Assembly (NCBI GenBank): GCA_900542315.1
Contig: UQMV01000004.1
Span: forward strand, 20,865-84,864
Length of the DNA: 64,000 nt
Direction of reading: 5' to 3'
From: an uncultured Collinsella sp.
Lineage (GTDB): Bacteria; Actinomycetota; Coriobacteriia; Coriobacteriales; Coriobacteriaceae
The position numbers and the translations under genes were made by a program. Shown one piece after another: positions 1 to 8,507 of this stretch. The notes beneath the pieces are model-generated. The model worked only from the letters and a program-made list of their open reading frames with translations. It made no database searches and was not told the DNA's origin. Within the stretch, counting starts at the first letter, position 1; each line of letters starts with the position of its first letter.

Positions 1-69
1 GCCCTCGACTTCCCGCTGCAACAGCCCGTAATCGCCGCACGCGCAGCACGCAAGCCAGATCGCCTTCAT
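1..69 (-). CDS. Start of a gene cut by the window edge (pilus operon?)
   Basis: The first 23 codons read MKAIWLACCACGDYGLLQRE and continue beyond base 1. The ATG (bases 69-67) overlaps the TGA stop of the SAF-domain gene upstream by one base, so the two genes are translationally coupled. In Flp/Tad pilus operons the gene after the CpaB-like protein is often a CpaE-like ATPase/receiver protein. Too little sequence is present to decide; that assignment is context only. Confidence 0.6.
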   Translation of the reverse strand, partial: MKAIWLACCACGDYGLLQREVEG

Positions 70-728
70 CACTCGTCGCCTCCGCTCTTTTTGCCGCGCG
101 CCGTGGCAGGAATCGTCAAGCTGACCGTTCCCTTGCCCGAGGCTCCCAGCAGTTCCTTGACGTCTTCGGGGTCAGCCGCCAGCGTCACCCATTCGATCTT
201 GCCCTCGCGCGTGGCACCGGAATCCTCACTGGTATCGATCACGTACGCGCCGCACAGCCGATCGGTTACGCCGTCTTTTTGCACATACACATCCACGTAG
301 CTGCCCACGCCCGTGGCGCCGCCGACCGAGTGCTCGGCATCGACCGCCACCGAAACGGCGACCTTGCCCTTAGGCACCTCGAGCTTGTGGCTCTCGGCCT
401 TGGTGTAGACATTGCAGATCACGGCGTTTTTGGGAACACGCGAAGTCGTCACGTCGCCGCGCACCTGGCGCAGCTCGGTCGCCGCGTCACGCGGCAGCAG
501 ACTCGTCAGCCATTCCTGGGTTATGACATTGGTCTCATCGAGGGTCTCGCCCACATCGATATCGCGCGCCGCGACGCATACCTCGACGCGATCGCCACCG
601 TACTTGGCCAAGGTCTCAGCCTGGACCCGTTCGGCTTGCGAGCGGATCGACGAGCCGTAAACCATGCAGAGCAGAGCAGCGAGCACGCCCGCGACCAGAC
701 TGATGGCGATGCGCTTGCTCTTGTTCAC
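69..728 (-). CDS. SAF-domain protein, RcpC/CpaB-like pilus assembly protein
   Basis: The 219-residue protein has a short cytoplasmic start, one hydrophobic segment (about residues 7-27, likely a signal anchor) and then a SAF domain recognisable by VCVAARDIDVGETLDETNV, followed by a C-terminal beta-rich part. CpaB/RcpC proteins sit in the envelope and help assemble Flp/Tad pili, and the coupled next gene fits such an operon. I chose the GTG at 728 because GAGAGGAG lies five bases upstream; the ATG at 743 lacks a comparable site. SAF domains also occur in unrelated proteins, but the membrane anchor plus SAF order supports the pilus reading. Confidence 0.72.
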   Translation of the reverse strand: MNKSKRIAISLVAGVLAALLCMVYGSSIRSQAERVQAETLAKYGGDRVEVCVAARDIDVGETLDETNVITQEWLTSLLPRDAATELRQVRGDVTTSRVPKNAVICNVYTKAESHKLEVPKGKVAVSVAVDAEHSVGGATGVGSYVDVYVQKDGVTDRLCGAYVIDTSEDSGATREGKIEWVTLAADPEDVKELLGASGKGTVSLTIPATARGKKSGGDE

Positions 729-838
729 GGCCGCTCCTCTCATGGCAGTGCCGGGCGAATGCCCGTACCACCATTGTCTGGGCGGTCAGAGTGCAAAGCG
801 GCGCAATCGCGATCTTGGTTTTCGATGTCAAACCAATC

Positions 839-890
839 GCTGACCAAAAGCTGACCAGCCCGTCAAGCTCATGGCAAGGTTTTGGTCAGC
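839..890 (-). promoter_or_regulatory. Inverted repeat upstream of the SAF-domain gene
   Basis: GCTGACCAAAA (839-849) is repeated inverted as TTTTGGTCAGC (880-890), with another CTGACC inside and a GTCAGC just outside. It lies about 110 bp upstream of the SAF-domain start, in the gap after rsgA. It could be an operator or an RNA hairpin; no regulator is known. Confidence 0.35.
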
Positions 891-928
891 ACGTCAGCAA
901 GCTGCATGTTTCGAGGCTTTTCCGCAGC

Positions 929-963
929 AAAAAAGCCGTCTCCCGAACAGTTGGGAGACGGCT
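929..963 (-). terminator. Rho-independent terminator of rsgA
   Basis: An 11-bp perfect stem (934-944 with 953-963, core GCCGTCTCCC) with an 8-base loop is followed on the minus strand by a run of T. It sits 18 bp after the rsgA stop codon. Confidence 0.9.
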
Positions 964-980
964 GTCATAGGAAAAATCAA

Positions 981-2165
981 TTACAGATGGACATCGGGAT
1001 CGAGCATTTGAGCGCTCACGCGCATGGATGATGCCAGGTTTTGGAACGTTTCCAGACGCAGGCTGTCAATCTGCCCGGCGTCCTCGGCCTCGCGAACGGC
1101 GCAACCCGGCTCATGGGTATGTGTGCAATCGCCAAACCGGCACGCGCGCGATGCCTCGACAATCTCGGGGAAGGCGCGCGCCAGACCCCGCTCGTGACCC
1201 ACGAGCGGTAGGCTGCGCAGGCCCGGGGCATCGGCGATCACGCCGGCGTCGCCCGGCAGCGCCACCATCACGCGCGCGACGGTAGTGTGACGGCCCTGGT
1301 CGTCGCGTTCGCGCACACCGCCGGTCGACAACGTATCGTGGCCCAGCAGTGCATTGAGCAGCGTCGACTTACCGGCACCCGACTCGCCCAGAATCATGGC
1401 GCAGCTCCCGGCGGGCACGCAGGCACGGACCTCGTCCAGGCCGCGGCCCTCGGCAGAGGACGTCACGATCACGCGCACGTCCGGACCCACCAGGCGGCGC
1501 ACGCGGTCCAGATCGCGCTCGAGCTCCTCGGCATCGCAGCGGTCAGCTTTGGTAAGCACCACCACCGGCTCGGCATCGCAGTCGAGCGCCAACACCAGCG
1601 AGCGCGCCACGCGGTCGAGCAGCACCTCACCGGCACCGAGCGCCTGCACGATTAGCACGCTATCCACGTTGGAGCAGAGCACCTGGCGCTCTCCACGGGC
1701 ACGGCCGCGCCAACGCTCAAAGCTCGTACGGCGCGGCAGCACGCACTCAATCACGCCCATATCGTGCCCGGGAGCGCGGCGCACCGCCACACGGTCGCCC
1801 ACGGCAGGCAGCAGGACCTCGTCCTCGCCGCGCGACTTGGCAAACCCCACGGCATGCTCGGCGCGAAAGGTGTCGTCGGCAGTGGCCACCAGCGGAAACC
1901 CGCGATCCAGGCGAATAACGGCACCCAGCTGCATCTGCTCGGGCTCCTCGGCATGTGCGCAGAAATCATCAAAGGCAGTCTGCTGGGCTTCATCGACCGG
2001 CAGGTCATCAAACGCCGGAACATCCTGCAGCGCATCGAGCCCCGGTACGCTCGCCAACAACTCCTCGGCAGACACGGGCGCTTCGGTCGCGAGTTTCCGA
2101 CGACGGTCACGCTTAGCCCGCGCCCCCGTCGTCTTTTTCTTCGCCTTAGCCTTCGCCTTGCCCAC
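981..2165 (-). CDS. rsgA: Ribosome small subunit-dependent GTPase A
   Basis: This circularly permuted GTPase helps late maturation of the 30S subunit. The 394-residue protein has a Lys/Arg-rich start (KAKAKAKKKTTG), an OB-like region, the G4-type motif LTKAD, the P-loop GESGAGKS placed after it (the permutation that defines the family), and a C-terminal zinc site CRFGDCTHTHEPGC. About 80 residues before the OB part are longer than in the usual 290-350 residue proteins. The start is the GTG at 2165, preceded by GGGAGG at 6 bases; the ATG at 2186 would place that site inside the gene. It has its own terminator and appears to be monocistronic. Confidence 0.93.
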   Translation of the reverse strand: MGKAKAKAKKKTTGARAKRDRRRKLATEAPVSAEELLASVPGLDALQDVPAFDDLPVDEAQQTAFDDFCAHAEEPEQMQLGAVIRLDRGFPLVATADDTFRAEHAVGFAKSRGEDEVLLPAVGDRVAVRRAPGHDMGVIECVLPRRTSFERWRGRARGERQVLCSNVDSVLIVQALGAGEVLLDRVARSLVLALDCDAEPVVVLTKADRCDAEELERDLDRVRRLVGPDVRVIVTSSAEGRGLDEVRACVPAGSCAMILGESGAGKSTLLNALLGHDTLSTGGVRERDDQGRHTTVARVMVALPGDAGVIADAPGLRSLPLVGHERGLARAFPEIVEASRACRFGDCTHTHEPGCAVREAEDAGQIDSLRLETFQNLASSMRVSAQMLDPDVHL

Positions 2166-2207
2166 AAGCGCCTCCCAGCACCACAAATCACAACTGAGCA
2201 GGTATTT

Positions 2208-2279
2208 TAAATCAAAAAGAGCTGGCCGGGCAAAGCCCTAAATCAAAAAGAGCCGGTCGAGCAAACGCTCGATCGGCTC
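2208..2279 (-). terminator. Terminator region of the calcium-type ATPase gene, with a duplicated unit
   Basis: On the minus strand a 13-bp stem with one mismatch (2250-2262 with 2267-2279) runs into TTTTTGATTT, a good intrinsic terminator. A 31-bp unit beginning TAAATCAAAAAGAGC occurs twice in tandem (2208-2238 and 2239-2269) with a few changes, so part of the terminator has been duplicated; the second copy can only form a weak hairpin. Confidence 0.75.
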
Positions 2280-2313
2280 ACAATCTTTCCCTCAGCTTAC
2301 GGTCCCGAGAGGT

Positions 2314-2416
2314 TGTCCGAAGGCCCGACCGCCGGGAGTGTTTTCTTCTGAGCGATCCCGCAGCGCGAAGCGCGAGGACCAGCGAAGAAGAAAACACGCA
2401 GGGGCGGGCCCGGACA
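2314..2416. repeat. Long imperfect inverted repeat between rsgA and the ATPase gene
   Basis: The outer parts TGTCCG (2314-2319) and CGGACA (2411-2416), a 12-bp perfect pair GTGTTTTCTTCT (2338-2349) with AGAAGAAAACAC (2386-2397), and a GCGC/GCGC tip (2363-2373) stack into one hairpin about 100 bases long. It lies just after the ATPase stop codon and before the T-run terminator. Confidence 0.7.
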
Positions 2417-2423
2417 GGTTAAC

Positions 2424-5105
2424 TTACTCCTTCTCGACCGCGCGCATGATCGCCTTGTAGATCTCCATCAGCGGGATGATCAGGAAGGCCAGGCCCAGCG
2501 CGGCAAGAACGCCCTTGAGCTCAAGCGTCACAGGGCCAAAGAACATCTCGGCAAGCGTCGGCTGCACGGTAACGATCACCGTCAGCACCAGTGCCAGCGC
2601 GGCAGAAGCCCACAGCCACTTGTTCTGCTTCTTCATGGCGAACAGCGACGCACGACGGCTGCGCATATTGAAGCAGTGGAAAATCTCAACCATGTTGAGC
2701 GTGATGAACGCCATCATCACGCCTTCCTCGTCGGCATTGCCGGCGACCATATCGGCGATGTGGATGTAGCCCATGTCAAAGTACACGCCCACAAAGAAGC
2801 TCGCCAGCACCAGCACGGTGATGATCAGACCCTGAACCACGCAGTCCAGGCCCATATTGCCGGCAAAGACGCCGTCCTTGGCGTTGCGCGGCTTGCGCTT
2901 CATGATGTCGCCCTCGGCATCCTCCATGCCCAGCGCGAGCGCAGGGAAGCAGTCGGTAACCAGGTTCACCCACAGCAGCTGCACCGGCTGGAAGATGGTA
3001 AAGCCGATGAGCGTGGCGATAAACACCGAGAAGACCTCGGCAAGGTTGGCCGAAAGCAGGAACTGGATGACCTTGCGGATGTTGTCGTAGATGCGACGGC
3101 CCTCTTCGCAGGCACCGATGATGGTGGCGAAGTTGTCGTCGGCAAGCACCATGTCGGCGACGTTCTTGGTGACATCGGTACCGGTGATGCCCATGCCCAC
3201 GCCGATGTCGGCGCGCTTGATGGACGGGGCGTCGTTGACGCCATCGCCCGTCATGGCCACAATCTGGTCGCGCGACTTCCAAGCCTCGACGATGCGTGTC
3301 TTGTGCTCGGGCTGGACGCGGGCGTACACGCCGTAGTCCTCGATGCGCGCGTCGAGCTCCTCGTCGCTCATGCGGTCGAGGTCGGCACCGGTGATAGCCT
3401 GGCTGCGATCGGCGACGATGCCCAGCTGCTTGGCGATGGCCACGGCGGTGTCGATGTGGTCGCCCGTGATCATGACGGTGCGGATACCGGCATCGTGCGC
3501 CTCGCGGATAGCGTCGGCCACCTCGGGGCGGACCGGGTCAATCATGCCGGACAGGCCGCAGAAGACCAGGTCATGCTCGAGCGCAGCGGGGCTGCAGTCG
3601 GCGGGAACCTCGGTGTAGGTGCGGCTCGCCAGCGCCAGCACGCGCAGGGCCTCGTCGGCCATGGCCTTGTTGGCTGCCACGAGCTCGGCGCGACGCTCCT
3701 CGGTCAGGGGGACGACCTTATCGCCCTCGTAGATATGGGTGCACAGGCCGATCACCACGTCGGGCGCGCCCTTGGTGTACTGCTCGTACTCGCCGTCCAG
3801 GGTCTCGACGACCACGGACATCATCTTACGGCCCGAGTCGAACGGGGCCTCGCCCACGCGCGGGTGCTCGGCAGTCAGGCCAGTAAGACCAGCCTTGCCG
3901 GCATCGTTGACGAGTGCGCACTCGGTCGGCTCGCCCACGGCCTCGCCCAGCTCCTCGTCCCACTGGGCATCGGAGCACAGCGCCATGCCGGCCAAGAACT
4001 TTTCCTTGGGCGCAGCGAGCTCGTGCTTGACGACGGTCATCTTGTTCTGGGTAAGCGTGCCGGTCTTGTCCGAGCAGATGGTCTGCGTGCAGCCGAGAGT
4101 CTCGACGGCAGAGAGCTTGCGGATGATTGCCTGGCGCTTGGCCATCTTGGTCACGCCAAGCGACAGCACGATGGTCACGACGGCGACCAGGCCCTCGGGG
4201 ATGGCAGCGACGGCGAGCGAGACGGCAACCATAAAGGTATCGAGCAAGGCTGTCGGGTCGGTAAGGACGTTACCCACGCCGTGGCGGATGATGTCGACGC
4301 CAAAGATGACGACGCAGATGACGATAACCATAATGGTAAGGATGCGACTGAGCTCGGCGAGCTTCACCTGCAGCGGCGTGAGCTCTTCCTTGGCCTCGGC
4401 AAGAGCACCGGCGATCTTGCCCATCTCGGTGTTCATACCGGTGCCGACCACGACGGCGCGGCCGCGACCGTACACCACGGTGGAACCCATGTAGCACATG
4501 TTCTTGCGGTCGCCGAGCGGCACGTCGTCGGTGCCTGCGGCGAGCTCGATCACGTTGGCGTGCTTCTCGACCGGCACGGACTCGCCGGTGAGTGCAGCCT
4601 CTTCGATCTTCATCGTGGCGCTCTCGAGCACGCGGCAGTCGGCCGGAACGGAGTCGCCCGCCTCGAGCATGATCACATCGCCGGGCACGAGCTCGGCGCT
4701 CGGCAGGTGCACGAGCTTGCCGTCGCGCAGCACCTTGGACTGCGCCGCGCTCATCTCCTGCAGGGCCTCGAGGGCCTCCTCGCTCTTGGCTTCCTGGACC
4801 ACGCCCAGCACCGAGTTGACGATAACGACGAACATGATGATGGCGACATCGGCAAAGTCCGCCTCGCCCTTGACCATGCCCGTGAGCGCGCTGATAACCG
4901 CGGCCGCGATCAGCATGATGACCATGGGGTCTGCCATCTGCTCAAAGAAGCGCTTCCACAGCGGTGTCTTCTCGGCTTCCTCAAGCTTGTTAGGGCCTGT
5001 CTTGGCAAAGCGCGACGACGCCTCGCCGTTGCTCAGGCCGAGGTTCTCATCGACACCTTGGTCGCTGAGCACCTCCGCCGCGGCGGACAGGTATTCCTTT
5101 TGCAT
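2424..5105 (-). CDS. P-type Ca2+-ATPase (PMR1/SERCA-like)
   Basis: This 893-residue pump is a full-length P2-type cation ATPase that would export calcium (possibly manganese) at the cost of ATP. It shows the N-terminal cation-ATPase domain, the actuator motif TGES (about 172-175), the membrane motif AIPEGL typical of calcium pumps, the phosphorylation site DKTGT with Asp346, the hinge MTGDGVNDAP, and NLVTD in the sixth membrane segment, whose Asn and Asp are calcium ligands. About ten hydrophobic segments are visible. AGGAGGGG lies seven bases before the ATG. It stands alone, diverging from pyruvate kinase. Calcium over another divalent ion is inferred from the PEGL and NxxxD motifs. Confidence 0.92.
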   Translation of the reverse strand: MQKEYLSAAAEVLSDQGVDENLGLSNGEASSRFAKTGPNKLEEAEKTPLWKRFFEQMADPMVIMLIAAAVISALTGMVKGEADFADVAIIMFVVIVNSVLGVVQEAKSEEALEALQEMSAAQSKVLRDGKLVHLPSAELVPGDVIMLEAGDSVPADCRVLESATMKIEEAALTGESVPVEKHANVIELAAGTDDVPLGDRKNMCYMGSTVVYGRGRAVVVGTGMNTEMGKIAGALAEAKEELTPLQVKLAELSRILTIMVIVICVVIFGVDIIRHGVGNVLTDPTALLDTFMVAVSLAVAAIPEGLVAVVTIVLSLGVTKMAKRQAIIRKLSAVETLGCTQTICSDKTGTLTQNKMTVVKHELAAPKEKFLAGMALCSDAQWDEELGEAVGEPTECALVNDAGKAGLTGLTAEHPRVGEAPFDSGRKMMSVVVETLDGEYEQYTKGAPDVVIGLCTHIYEGDKVVPLTEERRAELVAANKAMADEALRVLALASRTYTEVPADCSPAALEHDLVFCGLSGMIDPVRPEVADAIREAHDAGIRTVMITGDHIDTAVAIAKQLGIVADRSQAITGADLDRMSDEELDARIEDYGVYARVQPEHKTRIVEAWKSRDQIVAMTGDGVNDAPSIKRADIGVGMGITGTDVTKNVADMVLADDNFATIIGACEEGRRIYDNIRKVIQFLLSANLAEVFSVFIATLIGFTIFQPVQLLWVNLVTDCFPALALGMEDAEGDIMKRKPRNAKDGVFAGNMGLDCVVQGLIITVLVLASFFVGVYFDMGYIHIADMVAGNADEEGVMMAFITLNMVEIFHCFNMRSRRASLFAMKKQNKWLWASAALALVLTVIVTVQPTLAEMFFGPVTLELKGVLAALGLAFLIIPLMEIYKAIMRAVEKE

Positions 5106-5547
5106 ATAGAGTCCCCTCCTGGGATTCGGGCCACTCAGCAGATTGATGCCCGATCATAATTCCCAGGAGAAGGGCAAGGGCTCATCAAGGCTGCCGTGCT
5201 GAGCGGCAGTTGATAGTGGAGCTATGGTACCCCAAAGCGGCGCGTCTAGCCAAAACATTCCATCTGGAAACACGGTCCGAGCGCAACGGTGCAGACGGTG
5301 TGATGCTCAACATTGATAAAACGTTTTTTCTTCGGCACATCGTCAAACTGAAATATCGCCCAGATAGCAGCGGTAAGAGCGGATGGTAAAGATTTTGCAT
5401 ATACCGTTTTCCCAGCAAAAAATGAACTTCTAATTCGGCATACGGTCGATTTTTAGGGGTATTCGGTCGGCAATTCGTTATAATCTTCTCGGTTTTATTT
5501 CTTATGGTTTATCTATCAGCGCAAGACGATGTCAGATGGAGGTCTGA
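5106..5547. promoter_or_regulatory. Divergent intergenic region with the pyk promoter
   Basis: This 442-bp AT-richer gap separates the ATPase from pyk. A TATAAT box lies at 5479-5484, about 64 bp before the pyk start; no clear -35 hexamer sits at the right distance. No open frame with a ribosome site or RNA motif was recognised in the rest, which presumably also holds the ATPase promoter. Confidence 0.5.
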
Positions 5548-7008
5548 ATGTACAAGCGCACCAAGATTGTATGCACCATGGGTCCCGCCTGCGATAGCGA
5601 CGAGACCATCCGCGAGATGATCAAGGCGGGCATGAACGTCGCCCGTTTTAACTTCTCGCACGGCTCCTACGACGAGCACCACGGTCGCATCGAGCGCGTC
5701 CGTCGTATTTCCAAGGAGCTCGGTCTGCCCGTCGGCATCCTGCTCGACACCAAGGGCCCTGAGGTCCGCACCGGCCTTCTGGTCGATGGCAAGAAGGTTG
5801 CCGTCAAGACCGGCGACAAGATCGTCGTCACCGCTCAGCCCACGTCTGAGGATTTCCACGGCACCTCTGAGCACATCTCCCTCGACTACCTGGCTCTGCC
5901 CTCCGAGGTCGAGAAGGGCTCCCTCATCCTGATCGATGACGGCCTGGTTGCTCTCGAGGTCGAGTCCGTCGACGGCCAGGATATGACCTGCGTCGTTAAG
6001 AACGACGGCCTGATCGGCGAGCGCAAGGGCGTCAACATGCCCAACGTTAACATCTCGCTGCCTGCTATCACCGAGCGCGATCGTCAGGACATCCTCTTTG
6101 GCCTGACCGAGAACATCGACTACATCGCCGCTTCCTTCATCCGTGACGGCGAGTCCGTCCGCGGCATCCGCGAGCTTTGCCGCGAGAACGGTGGCGAGCA
6201 CGTGACGATCTTCCCGAAGATCGAGTGCGCCCTGGGCGTCGAGAACTTCGACGAGATCCTCGAGGCTTCCGACGGCATCATGGTCGCCCGTGGCGACCTG
6301 GGCATCGAGATCAAGCCCGAGCTCGTTCCGCACATCCAGAAGGAGATCATCGCCAAGTGCAACGCGGCCTACAAGCCCGTTATCACCGCTACGCAGATGC
6401 TCGACTCCATGCAGCAGAACCCGCGCCCGACGCGCGCCGAGGTTGCCGACGTTGCTAACGCCATCTACGACGGCACCGACGCCGTTATGCTGTCCGGCGA
6501 GTCCGCTGCCGGTAAGTACCCGGTCGAGGCCGTTAAGATGCAGGCCAGCATTGCTCTCGAGACCGAGAAGTACCTCCCGGCCCACGCTCCGCTCGAGGTT
6601 CCGGCCGACGCTCATGGCACCCGCGTTGTCAACAACGTTGTGGGTATGTCCGCTGTGAACATGGCTACCACCGTTGGCGCCAAGTGCATCACCGTGCCGA
6701 CGACCACCGGTCGTACCGCTCGCCTGATCTCGCACTTCCGTCCCAACATGCCGATCTGCGCGTTCTCCCGCCACGAGTGGGCCGTCCAGCAGATGATTAT
6801 GTACTGGGGCGTTATCCCGCACCAGGCCGAGATTACCCAGGGCACCGTCAACGGCACGATCGTCAAGGCGATCGAGACCGCTAAGGAGCTCGGCTACGTC
6901 GAGGCCGGCGATTTGACCGTCGCTACCGCCGGCGATCCCCGCATGAGCGTCCAGCTCGAGGACAAGGTCTCCTCGACCAACGTCGCTTACGTCGCTCAGG
7001 TGCGCTAA
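5548..7008 (+). CDS. pyk: Pyruvate kinase
   Basis: Pyruvate kinase converts phosphoenolpyruvate and ADP to pyruvate and ATP, the last step of glycolysis. The 486-residue protein begins with the family signature KRTKIVCTMGPA, has ARFNFSHG, the metal and substrate part LLDTKGPEVRTG, the lid, the active-site segment IFPKIE and MVARGDLGIEI, and a C-terminal allosteric domain. The length matches the common bacterial form of about 470-490 residues. GGAGG lies 6 bases before the ATG, TATAAT about 64 bp upstream, and a strong terminator follows, so it is a single-gene unit. It complements pgi (53.0 kb) in the central sugar pathway. Confidence 0.97.
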   Translation: MYKRTKIVCTMGPACDSDETIREMIKAGMNVARFNFSHGSYDEHHGRIERVRRISKELGLPVGILLDTKGPEVRTGLLVDGKKVAVKTGDKIVVTAQPTSEDFHGTSEHISLDYLALPSEVEKGSLILIDDGLVALEVESVDGQDMTCVVKNDGLIGERKGVNMPNVNISLPAITERDRQDILFGLTENIDYIAASFIRDGESVRGIRELCRENGGEHVTIFPKIECALGVENFDEILEASDGIMVARGDLGIEIKPELVPHIQKEIIAKCNAAYKPVITATQMLDSMQQNPRPTRAEVADVANAIYDGTDAVMLSGESAAGKYPVEAVKMQASIALETEKYLPAHAPLEVPADAHGTRVVNNVVGMSAVNMATTVGAKCITVPTTTGRTARLISHFRPNMPICAFSRHEWAVQQMIMYWGVIPHQAEITQGTVNGTIVKAIETAKELGYVEAGDLTVATAGDPRMSVQLEDKVSSTNVAYVAQVR

Positions 7009-7036
7009 ATCGCACTTGCAAGCAGACTTGCATTGC

Positions 7037-7073
7037 AAAGGGCCCGGAAGGCTTCGCCTTCCGGGCCCTTTTT
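7037..7073 (+). terminator. Rho-independent terminator of pyk
   Basis: A 15-bp perfect stem, AAAGGGCCCGGAAGG paired with its complement (7037-7051 with 7057-7071), surrounds a CTTCG loop and ends in five T, 28 bp after the pyk stop. Confidence 0.95.
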
Positions 7074-7252
7074 CTGTGCGCTAAAGCCGGGGCACGGCAA
7101 AACACGCGCCCATTTCTTTACCAAAAGCGCGAAATCCGCCCTTCAAGGCCCAGAACTAGGACTCCTGGCTCCAAAAGTGTTCGCCCGGCGGCAAACCCAC
7201 ACCCCGTGCAGAGCTGCTATATCGTTTTAGCAAGGTCAAGATCAGCCACGTT

Positions 7253-7380
7253 TTCGGAAGTATGCGGCAAATTCTGAGACCTCCGAGCACACCCCGTTTT
7301 TTCGCAACAAAATGCCTGATAAACTAGCCTCAAAAGCCAGGTCTGCTCACAGGGTTCAGATTTTGCCGCATACTTCCGAA
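7253..7380. repeat. 25-bp inverted repeat upstream of the nuclease-fold gene
   Basis: TTCGGAAGTATGCGGCAAA (7253-7271) is found inverted at 7362-7380, and the pairing extends inward to 25 bp with one mismatch (7253-7277 with 7356-7380). AGACCT/AGGTCT (7277-7282 with 7339-7344) can add an inner stem. The loop is AT-rich. The right arm ends 53 bp before the next start codon. The rest of the 425-bp gap after pyk holds nothing I recognise. Confidence 0.8.
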
Positions 7381-7433
7381 TTGACGCTGGCACTCCTTAA
7401 TCCATAGGCACGCTTTTCAGCCAGGAGGGCATC

Positions 7434-8507
7434 GTGGATCTGACGCTATGCGGCCAAACTGCTTTTAACTATCACCGCATCCCGCCGCAAATACTGGGTC
7501 TTTACCCTGCCATTAGCCTTGGCAATATGGATCGCAGATGTTGCGGCCTCAGAAGTCATGCGGTTGTAAAAGACCTGCTTCACGCACCGCTTCACAGGCT
7601 TGTATTCACCCGGGCACAATCCGGGTCGCGAAGCCTGTTTAAATCGCATCTCCTGACCCAAGAGCCACCTCCTGGGTCGTTTAGGCAGACTGAGCATAGA
7701 TTTGATGTCACGTCGCCTGAGTTTACGCTGCTCAACCTTGCTACGCAGGTCTCACGTAACCAGTTGCTCATGGCCTGTTACGAGATGTGTGGCTCCTTTG
7801 CGGTGTTTAAGCCCTGCAGGCGAACGCAGCAACAACTCGATGAAGCCATCTCGCTTAAGCTCGTTCCTCCCAACTGCGGCTGGGAACGAGTTAACGACGC
7901 CAGCGGCAAAGACACCAACCTATGGAAGCGCACACCGCTCCTGAACGCGGCGGATATCGCCGCATTCGCCAAGCAGGCCGCAGGCCTGCGCGGCGTCAAA
8001 CAGCTCCGCTGGGCAACCGAGCGCATGACGGGGCAGACTGCCTCGCCCTTCGAAGTTCAGACCTCCATGCTCGTCTCGCTCCCCCGTGACGAGGGCGGCC
8101 TAGGCGTCCATATCGCAAACAACGTGCGCATCCCACTCAGTGAAGCCGCGCGCTCGCTGCACGACAAAACCTGCTGCTACGCCGACATCCTCATCGAGAG
8201 CGCCACCGACAGCATGGGCGTCATCCTGGAATGCCAAGGCCGTTCCGCCCACGATAGCGAAGCCGCAAGTCTCTCCGATGCCGAGCGCGCCACCGCACTC
8301 ACGAGCATGGGCTACGATGTCATCCAAATAACCTACGAACAGATCAAAGACAAGAAGAGCTTTAACAACCTCGCCGAACTCATCCATAAAAAGGCGGGAC
8401 TGCCCTTCGCGCCAAAGACCAAACAGGAACGCACCGCCGAAGACGCACTTCGACGGGAGCTATTGGTCGATTGGGATGAGCTGCTCGCCGTCAAGCCAAC
8501 CAGCTAA
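7434..8507 (+). CDS. Protein with PD-(D/E)XK/DUF559-like nuclease fold
   Basis: The 357-residue protein is not assigned to a named family. Its C-terminal third looks like a small endonuclease fold: Glu207 (FEVQ), Asp251 (YADILIE) and Glu266-x-Gln268 (ILECQG) are spaced like a PD-(D/E)XK site with Gln instead of Lys, followed by a DxxR...GY.V.QIT pattern seen in DUF559/Vsr-like proteins. The N-terminal two-thirds (TSPEFTLLNLA near residue 93) recalls AbiEi-like or Coriobacterial accessory proteins. GTG start with CAGGAGG upstream. It stands alone, behind a large inverted repeat, and overlaps the convergent gene by 4 bp. Nuclease activity and a role in defence are inference. Confidence 0.6.
   Translation: MDLTLCGQTAFNYHRIPPQILGLYPAISLGNMDRRCCGLRSHAVVKDLLHAPLHRLVFTRAQSGSRSLFKSHLLTQEPPPGSFRQTEHRFDVTSPEFTLLNLATQVSRNQLLMACYEMCGSFAVFKPCRRTQQQLDEAISLKLVPPNCGWERVNDASGKDTNLWKRTPLLNAADIAAFAKQAAGLRGVKQLRWATERMTGQTASPFEVQTSMLVSLPRDEGGLGVHIANNVRIPLSEAARSLHDKTCCYADILIESATDSMGVILECQGRSAHDSEAASLSDAERATALTSMGYDVIQITYEQIKDKKSFNNLAELIHKKAGLPFAPKTKQERTAEDALRRELLVDWDELLAVKPTS

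Noticed and set aside
2676..5159. An 827-codon frame on the plus strand opposite the calcium-type ATPase
   Set aside because: It runs antisense to a clear P-type ATPase with all motifs, has low-complexity His/Asp/Gly-rich composition and no ribosome site; it follows from the GC-rich codon use of the real gene. The same applies to long antisense frames over pyk, pheT, metY, nrdD and pgi.
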